DNA from: Roseihalotalea indica
GTDB taxonomy: Bacteria > Bacteroidota > Bacteroidia > Cytophagales > Cyclobacteriaceae
DNA: 64,000 nt
NCBI RefSeq assembly: GCF_022458895.1
Contig: NZ_JAINFL010000007.1
Coordinates: forward strand, 186,001-250,000
Direction: 5' to 3'
Shown: positions 27,366-36,674 of the stretch, piece by piece
Numbering within the stretch: the first letter of the stretch is position 1
Layout of the letters: each line of letters starts with the position of its first letter
Translations under genes and position numbers: made by a program
The notes under the pieces: model-generated
Seen by the model: only the letters and a program-made list of their open reading frames with translations
Database searches by the model: none
What the model was told of the DNA's origin: nothing

Positions 27366-28121
27366 ATGAGTAATAAAGTATTAATTGTCAGTGGAGGAGC
27401 CTCGGGAATCGGCTATGCTGCCGGAGTGAAATTTGCCAAAAACGGCTATGATGTTGTGCTCATTGACATTGACGAGGAGAAAGGAAAGAAAGCGGAGCAG
27501 CAGATCAAAGAGATGGGAGTGGATGCTATCTTCTGCCAGTGCGATATTTCCAATAAAGAGCAGGTACAACGGGCCGCCCAGATCACTAAAGAGCGATTCG
27601 GAAGAGTAGATGTGATGGTCAATAATGCCGGACTTGAGGTGCGCGGCAGCATCATGCAGTGCACGGAAGAAGACTGGAATCGCTTATATGATATCAATCT
27701 GAAGGGCCTTTACAACATGTCGCGGGCCTTTGTTCCCATGATGCAAGAGAAGAGCGCTGGAGCCATTGTTAACACCGGTTCTATCCTGGGGTACCGGGTA
27801 GTTGGCGAGCGAGCCGCTTACTCTTCATCCAAAGGAGCTATCGATACCCTGACGCGCAGTATGGCTTTTGATCTGGCCGAAAACAACATCCGCGTGAATT
27901 GCGTAGTGCCCGGTGCCATTGATACTCCCTTGCTGCGAGGGTCCATCAACGACTCCCCGGACCCTGCCGAAACCGAGCGATTCCTGGGAGCGAGAAGTGT
28001 ATTTCAACGGCTGGGCACCGCTGAGGAAGTCGCCAATGTGATGTATTTCCTGGCGTCCGATGAAGCTTCTTTTGTGACCGGAGCTACCTACTTTGTGGAT
28101 GGTGGCTGGTCTATGCTGTAG
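27366..28121 (+). CDS. SDR-family oxidoreductase (sugar/gluconate dehydrogenase-like)
   Basis: A 251-residue classical SDR: SGGASGIG cofactor motif, LIDIDEEKGK with the Asp that favours NAD, NNAGLEVRG, Ser in NTGSILGY, YSSSKGAI catalytic Tyr/Lys, and CVVPGAIDTPL. I start it at ATG 27366; an in-frame ATG at 27312 lies inside the preceding gene and would add 18 unconserved residues. Related enzymes oxidise or reduce keto-gluconates and similar sugars. Confidence 0.88.
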   Translation: MSNKVLIVSGGASGIGYAAGVKFAKNGYDVVLIDIDEEKGKKAEQQIKEMGVDAIFCQCDISNKEQVQRAAQITKERFGRVDVMVNNAGLEVRGSIMQCTEEDWNRLYDINLKGLYNMSRAFVPMMQEKSAGAIVNTGSILGYRVVGERAAYSSSKGAIDTLTRSMAFDLAENNIRVNCVVPGAIDTPLLRGSINDSPDPAETERFLGARSVFQRLGTAEEVANVMYFLASDEASFVTGATYFVDGGWSML

Positions 28122-28194
28122 CCTACTGCTTTTCGGAAGAACATCTGGTGAGTGCCCGAATATTTTTGAGAGTTTCCCTTAACCGTACATTACA

Positions 28195-30288
28195 TTGATT
28201 TATTTAGAAGATAAGAAGTCTTTAATCCGAAAAGGAATCACCCAGCTACTCGAGATCAAAGACGCTGAGATCCGACTGTTGAACCTACATCAGTGCCGGC
28301 ACGCGGTAGATAACGCTATCCATATTGGCGGTGCTTCCTCGGCGACTATCCCGATGGTCAGTCTGTTTTACGGAGGTATCATCGATATCAATATTGAGCA
28401 ACCCACCGCTACCGATCAGGATATCTTTGTTTTAAGCAAAGGGCACGCGGTCGCAACCCTGGCCTCTATTTACGCCGATTTAGGCTATTTTGATAAAGCC
28501 ATCCTGAAGAACTCACGTTCGGTTTCCAGCATTCTTAACGGTCATCCCGGCCCTCTTTTGCCAGGGGTCCACATTGCTACCGGCCCTATGGGACAAGGGA
28601 TGGGCGTGGCCCAGGGATTTGCGATTGCCGGACAGGAAAGCCCCAATTTTGATGTATATGCCGTAACCGGCGACGGAGAATTACAGGAAGGACCAATCTG
28701 GGAGGCCGTTATGTACGCCGGATTTAAACGGCTGGATAACCTGTGCGTGATGGTGGATAACAACGGCGGGCAACTGGATATCGTCAACAATCTGCATTTC
28801 CCGTACCATGGCCTGGCGGGTAGCTTTACCAGTTTTGGGTGGCGCGTTCTGGAGGTGGATGCTACCAAATACCACACCGTGTACAATGCCCTGTCGGATT
28901 TTAAATACGGTGAGCGAGACGGAAGACCAACGGCTATTATCTGTAAGTCAACCAAAGGGCACGGTGGTTTTTCCGATTTCATGAACAAGCATAAGACTTC
29001 TATTACCGATGATGTGCTGGATCAGGAAGCGAATCAGCAACAACAGCAACGAAAGCATCGGGAGAAAGAGTTTTGCCGGTTTTTCAATACAATTGCTGAA
29101 GACAAGAGCTATTCGGATGTAACAACCTTGCTTCGCCAGCATACCGACCGTATGGGTCTTGACATCAAGCTGGAAAATGAGCAGGCTACGCAGGTCACGA
29201 ATAAATCTGTGACAGTTAAAGTGAAAAAAGCCCCCGTCAGAAATAAGCAGATCCATTACGCTGCTGATGCTTTACCCAAACTCAAGAAAGGAGAAGATTA
29301 CGCGGCTCATAAAGTCATTGAATCGGCTATGCAGGTGTTTGCTAAAGATGAGCGGGTGATGTCGGTAGATTCGGACCTGGCTTCTACGAGTGGACTTCAG
29401 TCCGGAGTAGGTTTCGTGGATAAGTCCCGGGCACTGAATGTGGGAGTAGCGGAAGCTAACATGATGCTGATCGGGGAAGCCTTCGGAGTATTAGGCGCCA
29501 ATGCCTGGATCAGCACCTTTTGCCCTTTTTATGATTGGAAAGTGCTTCGAAGAATTGCGGTAGGCCATCAGGAACGCCTGGAAGTGATCGCTGATCAGGG
29601 ATGGCTGTCTGAAGGTCACGGTATTGACCTGACGATGGTAGCGACGGCGGCTGATCTGGATACTCAGTCGAATGGGGCTACCCATATGGGTAATGACGAT
29701 GCGTTGTTGCTCAACGAAGCCGCCCATGTAAAAATTATCAATGTATCCTGTCCGCAGCAGTTGCTGGGAGTGATGAAATGGATTATGGCCGGGAACAAAG
29801 GCATTGTCTATCTGCGAATCTTACGAGCACCGGCCACCGCGCTCTACGAAGATGATTTCACCTTTACGTTTGGTAAAGCTTACCCTGTAAAATCCAAGAA
29901 AGATGCCCAGGCGAGCATTGTCTCAAGTGGTCGGGGAGTACACGAAGCATTAGCCGCCGCCGAAAAGCTGGAGGCGAAAGGGATACATGTAAACGTAGTT
30001 GATATGCCTTCCATAGACGAAGAAGCTATACTGGACATGCACCGTTCCGGGAAACCGGTGTTCATCGTCGAGCAGAATAACGGCTACCTATGGACGAACT
30101 TCCGAAAGGTATTGTTCGCTCAGGAGTCTCGTATCAATACGCAAAAGCTGATTCCCATTAATACCACCACCCACCCCGAAGGGTTACATTATATTCACTC
30201 GGGCACCTATGATGAGCTGGCGGCTCGGTATGGCCTGGATGCCGAACATCTGAGTGATCGAATTGCAGAAACTTTAAAGACCTTATAA
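28195..30288 (+). CDS. Transketolase
   Basis: A 697-residue single-chain transketolase. The N-terminal half has SKGHAVATLA, GPMGQGMGVAQGFA and the ThDP motif GDGELQEG followed by VMVDNNGGQ. The C-terminal half has VDSDLASTSG, VGVAEANMMLIGEAFG and ISTFCPFYDWKVLRRI. It moves a two-carbon ketol unit between sugars. The start is TTG 28195: an in-frame TAA lies 15 nt upstream and there is no ATG. Being inside a catabolic cluster rather than near pentose-phosphate genes, it may act on the cluster's own sugar intermediate. Confidence 0.92.
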   Translation: MIYLEDKKSLIRKGITQLLEIKDAEIRLLNLHQCRHAVDNAIHIGGASSATIPMVSLFYGGIIDINIEQPTATDQDIFVLSKGHAVATLASIYADLGYFDKAILKNSRSVSSILNGHPGPLLPGVHIATGPMGQGMGVAQGFAIAGQESPNFDVYAVTGDGELQEGPIWEAVMYAGFKRLDNLCVMVDNNGGQLDIVNNLHFPYHGLAGSFTSFGWRVLEVDATKYHTVYNALSDFKYGERDGRPTAIICKSTKGHGGFSDFMNKHKTSITDDVLDQEANQQQQQRKHREKEFCRFFNTIAEDKSYSDVTTLLRQHTDRMGLDIKLENEQATQVTNKSVTVKVKKAPVRNKQIHYAADALPKLKKGEDYAAHKVIESAMQVFAKDERVMSVDSDLASTSGLQSGVGFVDKSRALNVGVAEANMMLIGEAFGVLGANAWISTFCPFYDWKVLRRIAVGHQERLEVIADQGWLSEGHGIDLTMVATAADLDTQSNGATHMGNDDALLLNEAAHVKIINVSCPQQLLGVMKWIMAGNKGIVYLRILRAPATALYEDDFTFTFGKAYPVKSKKDAQASIVSSGRGVHEALAAAEKLEAKGIHVNVVDMPSIDEEAILDMHRSGKPVFIVEQNNGYLWTNFRKVLFAQESRINTQKLIPINTTTHPEGLHYIHSGTYDELAARYGLDAEHLSDRIAETLKTL

Positions 30289-30289
30289 G

Positions 30290-30670
30290 ATGACTATTAT
30301 TCACGAAAGCGAAGTGCCCGAAGTAGAACACCCCGGCCGGTATATGCGATGGCTGGCCAATGAAGATTCTCTACCAGCAAAAAACTTATCCGTCTGCGTA
30401 ATCAGAGTGATGCCCGGAGAGACCGTACGACCGGCACATTCTCACCCATTGAGCGAAGAGTTGATCTACATAATCACGGGTAGTGGAAAGGTGATGATAG
30501 AAAACGAAGTAGGGGAGGTTCGGGCTGGCTCGGCCATTTTATTTGAACAGGGAAAAGTGCATATGCTGAAAAATACCGGTGATACCGAGATGAAGGTTAT
30601 CTGCTTTTTTGCTCCGGCTACAAGTTTGGATAACTATAAGATGTTCGAACATATAAGCTTTCCTGACTGA
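30290..30670 (+). CDS. Cupin-domain protein
   Basis: A 126-residue single-domain cupin. Motif 1 is HSHPLSEELIYIITGSGKVMIENE with the two metal-binding histidines and the Glu, and motif 2 is GKVHMLKNTG. The ATG follows the transketolase stop after only one base, so they are certainly one transcript. It could be an isomerase, dioxygenase or sensor for the pathway; the sequence does not decide. Confidence 0.82.
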   Translation: MTIIHESEVPEVEHPGRYMRWLANEDSLPAKNLSVCVIRVMPGETVRPAHSHPLSEELIYIITGSGKVMIENEVGEVRAGSAILFEQGKVHMLKNTGDTEMKVICFFAPATSLDNYKMFEHISFPD

Positions 30671-30714
30671 GCCAGAATAAGTGTTTTTCACTAACAAAAT
30701 ATAAAGTGATAGCG

Positions 30715-30745
30715 AGGCGGAATTAGTAATAGTTTCCGCCTTTTT
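30715..30745 (+). terminator. Rho-independent terminator ending the catabolic cluster
   Basis: AGGCGGAA (30715-30722) pairs perfectly with TTCCGCCT (30734-30741), followed by TTTTT. It lies 45 nt after the cupin gene and separates the cluster from the convergent sigma-factor gene. Confidence 0.85.
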
Positions 30746-30768
30746 AGTAACCGGTTGGGAAGAAACTA

Positions 30769-31392
30769 TTACTGTAGAAACTCTCGCAGATGGCTTAAGC
30801 CACGATACATTAATCTACGGGCAGAAGAGACGTGGGTAAAATTGAATATTTCGGCTATTTGAGCGTAACTCAGGCCCTGATAGTAAAAGTAATAGATCGC
30901 TTCTCGTTCGCTGCTGGTTAATGATTCCAGGGCCTTGTTAAGCTTGGCCAGTTTTTCAGCTTCTATCTGGCGATGTATGTAAATAGACTCGCTGGATAGT
31001 TGAACGGAGAATTCAGAGAATGCAAAGTTTTCATGAATGTGGCGTTCCCGGCTTTCTTTTTTCAGATAATCGATAACCCTTCTACGAAACGCCTTTAGCA
31101 GGTACAACTTAATAGAAGTAGTATTCCCAAACCCCTCTCGGTTCTTTCGCAGGTACAGAAAGAAATCCTGTAAGCAATCCTTCACAATCTCTTTATCACT
31201 TGAGAACTGGCACCCATAGCTATAAAGCATGTTGGCGTAGTCGTTATAGATGCTAATGAACGCCAATTCATCACCCTGCTTGAATAAGGCCCACAGCGAC
31301 TGGTCCGACAATTTCTCTTTATGATCAGCGTCGGTTCCGCTTCGCTCGGTGTTCGAGCAGGTAGAGGTAGAAATTTTACTTTCTAAAAACAT
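30769..31392 (-). CDS. ECF-type RNA polymerase sigma factor (SigV/FecI-like)
   Basis: A 207-residue sigma-70 family protein of ECF size. Region 2 is visible as ISIYNDYANMLYSYGCQF ... DCLQDFFLYL, and region 4 as SLTSSEREAIYYFYYQGLSYAQIAEIF with the helix-turn-helix. The type is common beside SusC/FecR loci in Bacteroidota. Here it diverges from the fecR gene across a 470-bp gap rather than lying in one operon with it. It is the likely partner of that FecR and of the STN-bearing SusC. Confidence 0.9.
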   Translation of the reverse strand: MFLESKISTSTCSNTERSGTDADHKEKLSDQSLWALFKQGDELAFISIYNDYANMLYSYGCQFSSDKEIVKDCLQDFFLYLRKNREGFGNTTSIKLYLLKAFRRRVIDYLKKESRERHIHENFAFSEFSVQLSSESIYIHRQIEAEKLAKLNKALESLTSSEREAIYYFYYQGLSYAQIAEIFNFTHVSSARRLMYRGLSHLREFLQ

Positions 31393-31862
31393 GCAAAAAG
31401 TGAGTGATCTGGGTTGTGTAGTTAAATATACTTCTATATTATCAAATTTTCAGCACAACATAAAGAAAATATGATTTTATTAAAAATAAGATTCATTATG
31501 ATTTTAATGTTTCAAATTTTTTGTTTCCATAAAAACATATGAATATACTGCACCACTGGTTGGCCGCTTTGCAAAAAGTGCTAGGCCAATCGTAATGTGA
31601 ATATAACGAGCAGGATAAAGGCTTAATACTTACGCTATCAAATATAACTTTATTTTTCCGTACAATGAAAATCGATGCCTTAGAGAAGATTTAGAAGTTG
31701 AAGAGTACTTTTTTTAAAGAAGCATTTCTGATCATGCTCAGCAAAAAGAAACTGCCCTGGGCTACTTAGAAATACTTATTAAAGAAAAATGCTAAAAAAA
31801 AATATAAATTTCGGTATCATCCCCACAGTTTAGCCCTTATAAAAATAGTAACGGTCAATACT
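31393..31862. other. Divergent regulatory gap between sigma factor and fecR
   Basis: A 470-bp AT-rich non-coding gap that must hold both promoters. An inverted repeat GGTTGGCC (31558-31565) and GGCCAATC (31584-31591) with an 18-nt loop stands out from the AT-rich background. No exact housekeeping -7 box was found for either gene, which would fit control by an alternative sigma factor. Confidence 0.4.
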
Positions 31863-32906
31863 TTGAAAAACACTGAGTCTGATATATTCTCGTATTTAAT
31901 CACCAATGAAGACTTTCGGGATTGGGTGTTGAGCCCAAACGAGGAAAGTAATACGTTTTGGAAAAAATGGATGGAAAAACACCCGGAGTCCATTAGCGAG
32001 GTGAAAAAAGCACGAGAGTTTATCGAGAGAATGACGTTTTCTAAAGAGCAACTCGCTCCCGACGAACTGGATGGGCTGCTTGATAAAATAATGGCGGATG
32101 AGGAGCCCGTTCGCTTTACTGAAGGTAGAGTACCTGAAAACAAGACAATGTTTTATGGCCTAAGCCAGTGGATGAAAGTAGCCGCCATACTGGTCATCTG
32201 CTTTCTGTCGGCGGTGGTAGTTAATGAGTTTTTTCCTAATGAACCACTAGAGTCACTTCCGGTGGCTGTGGAGTGGAAAACCGTGGATAACCCCAAAGGC
32301 CTTAAATCTAACCTGATACTTCCCGATGGAACGAGGGTGATGCTTAATTCAGCCAGTAGTATTCAGTACCCCGAAATATTCTCAGATTCTCAACGGGTAG
32401 TCATACTGAAAGGTGAAGCTTTCTTTGAAGTAGTAAGAAACGAGAAAAAGCCATTCATTATTAATACAGAGCGAATGATCACGGAGGTGCTGGGAACGTC
32501 GTTCAACATTAAGGCCTATGCCGATGGTGAAGATCAGTTCACCGCAGTAGTCAGTGGCAAGGTTAAAGTAAGTAACACCTTGGGGGAGGTTCAGATCTTA
32601 AACCCGAACGAAATGGGGCTGATCGGGAAAGATAATAACATCAACAAAACGACTTTTGATGTGAAGTATGTAACCGGCTGGAAGGATGGAATTATATCCT
32701 TCAAACGAGCAACTTTCTCTGAAATAAAGGAGGAGCTCTCTATGTGGTACGGAGTAGAATTTGAGTTAGCTCCTGGTTTTGAGATGAGTAATGTTTACAC
32801 CGGAGAGTTTACAAATGAGACGCTGGAAAATGTTATGCATGGTATAGCATATTCATCAGAGTTTGAGTATGAAATCAAAGATGGAAAAGTATATGTCTAC
32901 AATTAA
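31863..32906 (+). CDS. FecR-family anti-sigma factor
   Basis: A 347-residue inner-membrane regulator. Residues 1-98 are the cytoplasmic sigma-binding part, a transmembrane helix (about 102-120, MKVAAILVICFLSAVVV) follows, then the periplasmic FecR domain with NLILPDGTRVMLNSASSIQYP and VVILKGEAFFEVVRNEKKPFII. A C-terminal DUF4974-type domain follows (ISFKRATFSEIKEELSMWYGVEF). It receives the signal from the STN domain of the SusC encoded 340 bp downstream. The start is taken as TTG 31863 in the absence of a suitable ATG. Confidence 0.9.
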   Translation: MKNTESDIFSYLITNEDFRDWVLSPNEESNTFWKKWMEKHPESISEVKKAREFIERMTFSKEQLAPDELDGLLDKIMADEEPVRFTEGRVPENKTMFYGLSQWMKVAAILVICFLSAVVVNEFFPNEPLESLPVAVEWKTVDNPKGLKSNLILPDGTRVMLNSASSIQYPEIFSDSQRVVILKGEAFFEVVRNEKKPFIINTERMITEVLGTSFNIKAYADGEDQFTAVVSGKVKVSNTLGEVQILNPNEMGLIGKDNNINKTTFDVKYVTGWKDGIISFKRATFSEIKEELSMWYGVEFELAPGFEMSNVYTGEFTNETLENVMHGIAYSSEFEYEIKDGKVYVYN

Positions 32907-33246
32907 GTTTTGAGCAATAAAGCGCTGCTTGTAAACCCGCTGCATATGAAACTATATCAGTCCAGGATAAGCCTTTTCGCTTGGAGGGTTACTGCGCCAT
33001 ACCGAAGGTTAGACGATCAAAGCTGCCTCAAAGCCTCGGTATTTAATCAGACCTAGATAACTATATATAAACCAAAAAACTACACTACAACAACCTACCT
33101 ATGGAGAAAACAAAGCCGAAAAAAAGAAAGGCCAGTTAAAACTGGCCCCGATTCCTCTCTGTCTTATCATAAGAATTTGCCGGTTCTAAGGGATAAGACT
33201 GAGATCAACCTTATTAATTTTTTTAAAAAATTAACTTCACAAAGTT
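32907..33246. other. susC1 leader region
   Basis: A 340-bp gap. It contains AACCTA (33092-33097) directly before a 12-codon open frame (33101-33139, MEKTKPKKRKAS) and, overlapping the end of that frame, a minus-strand intrinsic terminator (33119-33147). No other gene is seen. The mini-ORF may be chance, since its basic codons are dictated by the A-rich terminator tail. Confidence 0.4.
33119..33147 (-). terminator. Minus-strand intrinsic terminator upstream of susC1
   Basis: Read on the minus strand, GGCCAGT-loop-ACTGGCC (7-bp perfect stem, 33130-33136 with 33141-33147, 4-nt loop) is followed by TTTCTTTTTTT. There is no minus-strand gene to its right, so the likely transcript is antisense to the susC leader. 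A minus-strand TAACTTTG (33247-33240), an exact TAnnTTTG overlapping the susC ATG, could start an RNA of about 115 nt. Confidence 0.6.
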
Positions 33247-36200
33247 ATGAAAATCTCTTTACTAAAAAAGACATTAACTATGTCTAGATATGCTTTCTAT
33301 GGAATAGTACTTCAGTGTTGCACCATGACGATCCTCATGGCTTCTGTGAATAGTATGGGCCAGAGGAAAAGCATTAATGATATTATCGTATCAATAGAAG
33401 TAAAAAATGAAAACCTGACGGGGGTCTTCGAACAGCTTGAAAATCTCACCGGATTTAAATTTGCTTACAACCACCGCAACCTGAACGAAAAACAAAAAGT
33501 AACGCTGTCGGCAAAAAATAAGTCATTAGCCACTGTGCTGTTGCAGATATCCAAACAAACCCGACTTAGGTTCAAAAGAATCAATGAGAATATTCATATT
33601 CTAAAGCAGGAAGAAGAAGAGATCAACGAAGTGGAAGAAATTATGGCAGATTTGGTAGAGATTACCGTAAGTGGTAAGGTCACCGATGGCGAAACCGGTG
33701 AACCGCTACCCGGTGTCAATGTCATTGCCAAGGGTACGGCTAACGGGACCATTACAGACTTGCAGGGTTCATATACCCTTACCGTTAGTGATGAAGTAGC
33801 GTCATTAATTTTTTCTTCTATAGGCTATCTGTCAGAAGAAGTTGCTATTGAAGGACGAAGTTCAATTGACATAGTTTTACTCCCGGATATAAAGTCTTTA
33901 GAGGAAATTGTGGTGGTAGGTTATGGTACCCAAAAGAGAAGTGACGTGACCGGAGCTATCGGGTCAGTCAGTTCTGATGATTTTGAGGATGAACCAGTGA
34001 TACAGGTTGGACAGGCCTTGCAGGGAAAAGTGGCTGGTTTGCAGGTGTCTCAGAACTCGGGAGCGCCCGGCTCAGGATTGCTGATACGAGTGAGAGGAAC
34101 CGGCACGGTAAATAATGCCGAACCCCTCTATGTAGTAGACGGGAATCCGAATGTCAATCCTCTGGACCTGGTTCCTGAGCAGATAGAAAGTATTCAGGTG
34201 CTGAAAAGTGCAAGTGCGGCGGCCATCTACGGAGCCCAGGGTGCCAACGGGGTTATACTCATCACTACTAAGCAGGGCCGAGCCGGTGCATCACAGCTTG
34301 ATGTAAACTTCTCACAGGGCTGGCAGCAACTTCAGCGGAACTTACCCATGACCAATGCTCGAGAATATGCCATACTGTATAACGAAGGTCTGGTGAATGC
34401 CGGGGAGTCGCCAATCTATCCGAATCCCGATGCATTAGGCGAAGGTACAAATTGGCAAGATGAAGTTTTTCAGGTAGCACCGATGAACGATATTACCGTT
34501 TCGGCCAGTGGGGGTAGCGAGTCCAGTCAGTTCTTTTTTTCAGCGGGTTACCAGAATCAGGAAGGGATTTTGAAAGGCTCGGCCTTCGATAGAATCAACC
34601 TGCGTATTAACTCATCTCATGATATAACTCCCTCAATTACAGTAGGGCAGAACCTTTCCGGAAGCCTTGCTAAGTACGAGCAAATCACCGAGTTTAATTT
34701 TGGGTCGGTTTTGGGTAACACTCTGACAGCCAACCCGGAAGTGCCAGTGAGAATGCCCGATGGCGGGTGGGGATATTCAGAAACATCCTTAAACTCAACC
34801 AACCCGCTGGCTACCATTCACTATACGAATAATGACACCCGCCGCCCCGTGATCAACGGTAATGTATATGCTAATATTACCTTTCTGAAAGACTTCACCT
34901 TCCGCTCTCAGTTTAACTTTAACATTGGTTATGCGGAAAACTCTGTTTTTAATCCGGTATATCGCATTTCTTCGCGAAGCTTTAATGAGGTGGCAACCTT
35001 ACAGGAAAATACTACCCGCTTCAGAGAGCATAGCTGGGCCAATACCCTGACGTATCAAAAATCAATCGGTAAACATAACTTTGATTTATTAGGGGGGATC
35101 ACCACCCAGGAGTCTTTTACCCAGTTTATCTCGGCTTATGCTGCCGGGCTGCCTGAAAATGCCACTGATAACCCTAACCTTCGCTATCTGGATCTTTCTA
35201 CTCAGGGCAACCGGGTGGAGGGTGATGCTGGCGAATGGGGTATTTTATCCTTTTTAGGCCGTGTAAACTATAACTACGGAGGCAAGTATTTTACCACGGT
35301 TAATTTCCGGGCTGATGGTTCCTCCCGTTTCGGAGAGAACAATAAATTTGGTTACTTCCCGTCCTTTTCGCTCGGGTGGAAGATATCCGAAGAAGCCTTT
35401 TTGCAAGGCGAAAGCTGGCTCAACAATTTAATGTTGCGAGGCGGTTGGGGTTCATTAGGCAATCAAAGCTCATTACCTAATTATGCCTTTGCCAGTCTGG
35501 TGACACCAAATATTAACTATACCTTCGGCTGGCCTCAGGAAGTGATCAGAGGGCAGGCACCTATTGGGGTAGGTAATCCTGATCTGAAGTGGGAAGCTAC
35601 CGATGAGACCAACCTCGGGTTTGATTTTATGGGATTTGAAGGAAAAGTAACGGCTTCGTTTGACTGGTATCATAAAAAGACTACTGATATGTTATTACAG
35701 GTGCCGGTCATTCAATATTCCGGTATTCAGGAGTCGCCGTACGTCAATGGCGGAAATGTGGTTAACAAAGGGGTGGAGTTGATGCTGGGCTATCAGAATA
35801 CAACCCCAAGTGGTTTTAATTACGATATATCGGCAAATATAGCTCACAATAAAAATGAGGTTACTCAGCTTAGTAATAATGGTTCGGCCTTCTATTATCG
35901 GGCTAGTTTTATCGGTCTGGTAAACGTTACCGAAGTAGGCAGCCCAATTGCTTCCTTCTACGGCTGGAAAACCGATGGCTTATTTCAGAGCCAGGAAGAG
36001 ATTGATGCCCATGCTTTTCAGAGCACAGGTACGGCCCCCGGAGATATCCGGTTTGTTGATCTGAATGAAGACGGAGTTGTCAATGCCGACGATCAGACAA
36101 TTATTGGCAACCCCTGGCCCAAGTTTACCTACGGATTAAACTCTAGTTTTTCCTATAAAGGATTTGATGTGCGACTGCAATTTCAGGGAGTGTACGGCAA

Positions 36201-36612
36201 TGATATTTACATGGCCATGAATTTTAGAACCGAAGGGTCAAACTTCTTTAACTATACCCGCAATGTGTGGGAAAACCGTTGGACTGGCCCCGGTACCAGC
36301 AATGACGTACCCCGGATGACCACGAATGATCCGAATAACAATATGAGATCCTCGGAATACTATGTGGAAGATGGCTCTTATCTGAGAGTAAGAAATTTCC
36401 AGATTGGCTATCGGGTCCCTCAAAGCGTGATAAACCTGCGAAGTGTGCGGGTCTATGGCTCTATTCAAAATGCCCTGACCTTAACCAAGTATCCTGGATT
36501 TGATCCGGAAATTGGCACAAACCGTGACAGTAACCCTCTGTACATAGGGCTGGATGAGACCAACTATCCGGTACCCCGTATTTATACAATCGGTATCAAC
36601 GTGGGAATCTAA
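33247..36612 (+). CDS. SusC/RagA TonB-linked outer-membrane transporter with STN signalling domain (copy 1)
   Basis: An 1121-residue TonB-dependent transporter. After the N-terminal signal comes an STN domain (about 45-117, containing LTGVFEQLENLTGFKFAYN), which signals to FecR. The carboxypeptidase-like Ig domain follows (VSGKVTDGETGEPLPGVNV near 141-159), then the plug opening with the TonB-box-like EEIVVVGYGTQKRSDVTGAI, and the 22-stranded barrel ending in IYTIGINVGI. It imports oligosaccharides with SusD as the lid. The FecR and ECF genes upstream fit the STN domain. Confidence 0.95.
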   Translation: MKISLLKKTLTMSRYAFYGIVLQCCTMTILMASVNSMGQRKSINDIIVSIEVKNENLTGVFEQLENLTGFKFAYNHRNLNEKQKVTLSAKNKSLATVLLQISKQTRLRFKRINENIHILKQEEEEINEVEEIMADLVEITVSGKVTDGETGEPLPGVNVIAKGTANGTITDLQGSYTLTVSDEVASLIFSSIGYLSEEVAIEGRSSIDIVLLPDIKSLEEIVVVGYGTQKRSDVTGAIGSVSSDDFEDEPVIQVGQALQGKVAGLQVSQNSGAPGSGLLIRVRGTGTVNNAEPLYVVDGNPNVNPLDLVPEQIESIQVLKSASAAAIYGAQGANGVILITTKQGRAGASQLDVNFSQGWQQLQRNLPMTNAREYAILYNEGLVNAGESPIYPNPDALGEGTNWQDEVFQVAPMNDITVSASGGSESSQFFFSAGYQNQEGILKGSAFDRINLRINSSHDITPSITVGQNLSGSLAKYEQITEFNFGSVLGNTLTANPEVPVRMPDGGWGYSETSLNSTNPLATIHYTNNDTRRPVINGNVYANITFLKDFTFRSQFNFNIGYAENSVFNPVYRISSRSFNEVATLQENTTRFREHSWANTLTYQKSIGKHNFDLLGGITTQESFTQFISAYAAGLPENATDNPNLRYLDLSTQGNRVEGDAGEWGILSFLGRVNYNYGGKYFTTVNFRADGSSRFGENNKFGYFPSFSLGWKISEEAFLQGESWLNNLMLRGGWGSLGNQSSLPNYAFASLVTPNINYTFGWPQEVIRGQAPIGVGNPDLKWEATDETNLGFDFMGFEGKVTASFDWYHKKTTDMLLQVPVIQYSGIQESPYVNGGNVVNKGVELMLGYQNTTPSGFNYDISANIAHNKNEVTQLSNNGSAFYYRASFIGLVNVTEVGSPIASFYGWKTDGLFQSQEEIDAHAFQSTGTAPGDIRFVDLNEDGVVNADDQTIIGNPWPKFTYGLNSSFSYKGFDVRLQFQGVYGNDIYMAMNFRTEGSNFFNYTRNVWENRWTGPGTSNDVPRMTTNDPNNNMRSSEYYVEDGSYLRVRNFQIGYRVPQSVINLRSVRVYGSIQNALTLTKYPGFDPEIGTNRDSNPLYIGLDETNYPVPRIYTIGINVGI

Positions 36613-36674
36613 GCAGTTAACTAAAACTTTAATGATGAATTTCACCATTCACCGTACTAAAACAACCTAAGATT

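Noticed and set aside
33101..33139. 12-codon leader ORF MEKTKPKKRKAS before susC1
   Set aside because: It has an AACCTA element in front, but its Lys/Arg codons are forced by the A-rich tail of the minus-strand terminator, and no equivalent ORF precedes susC2.
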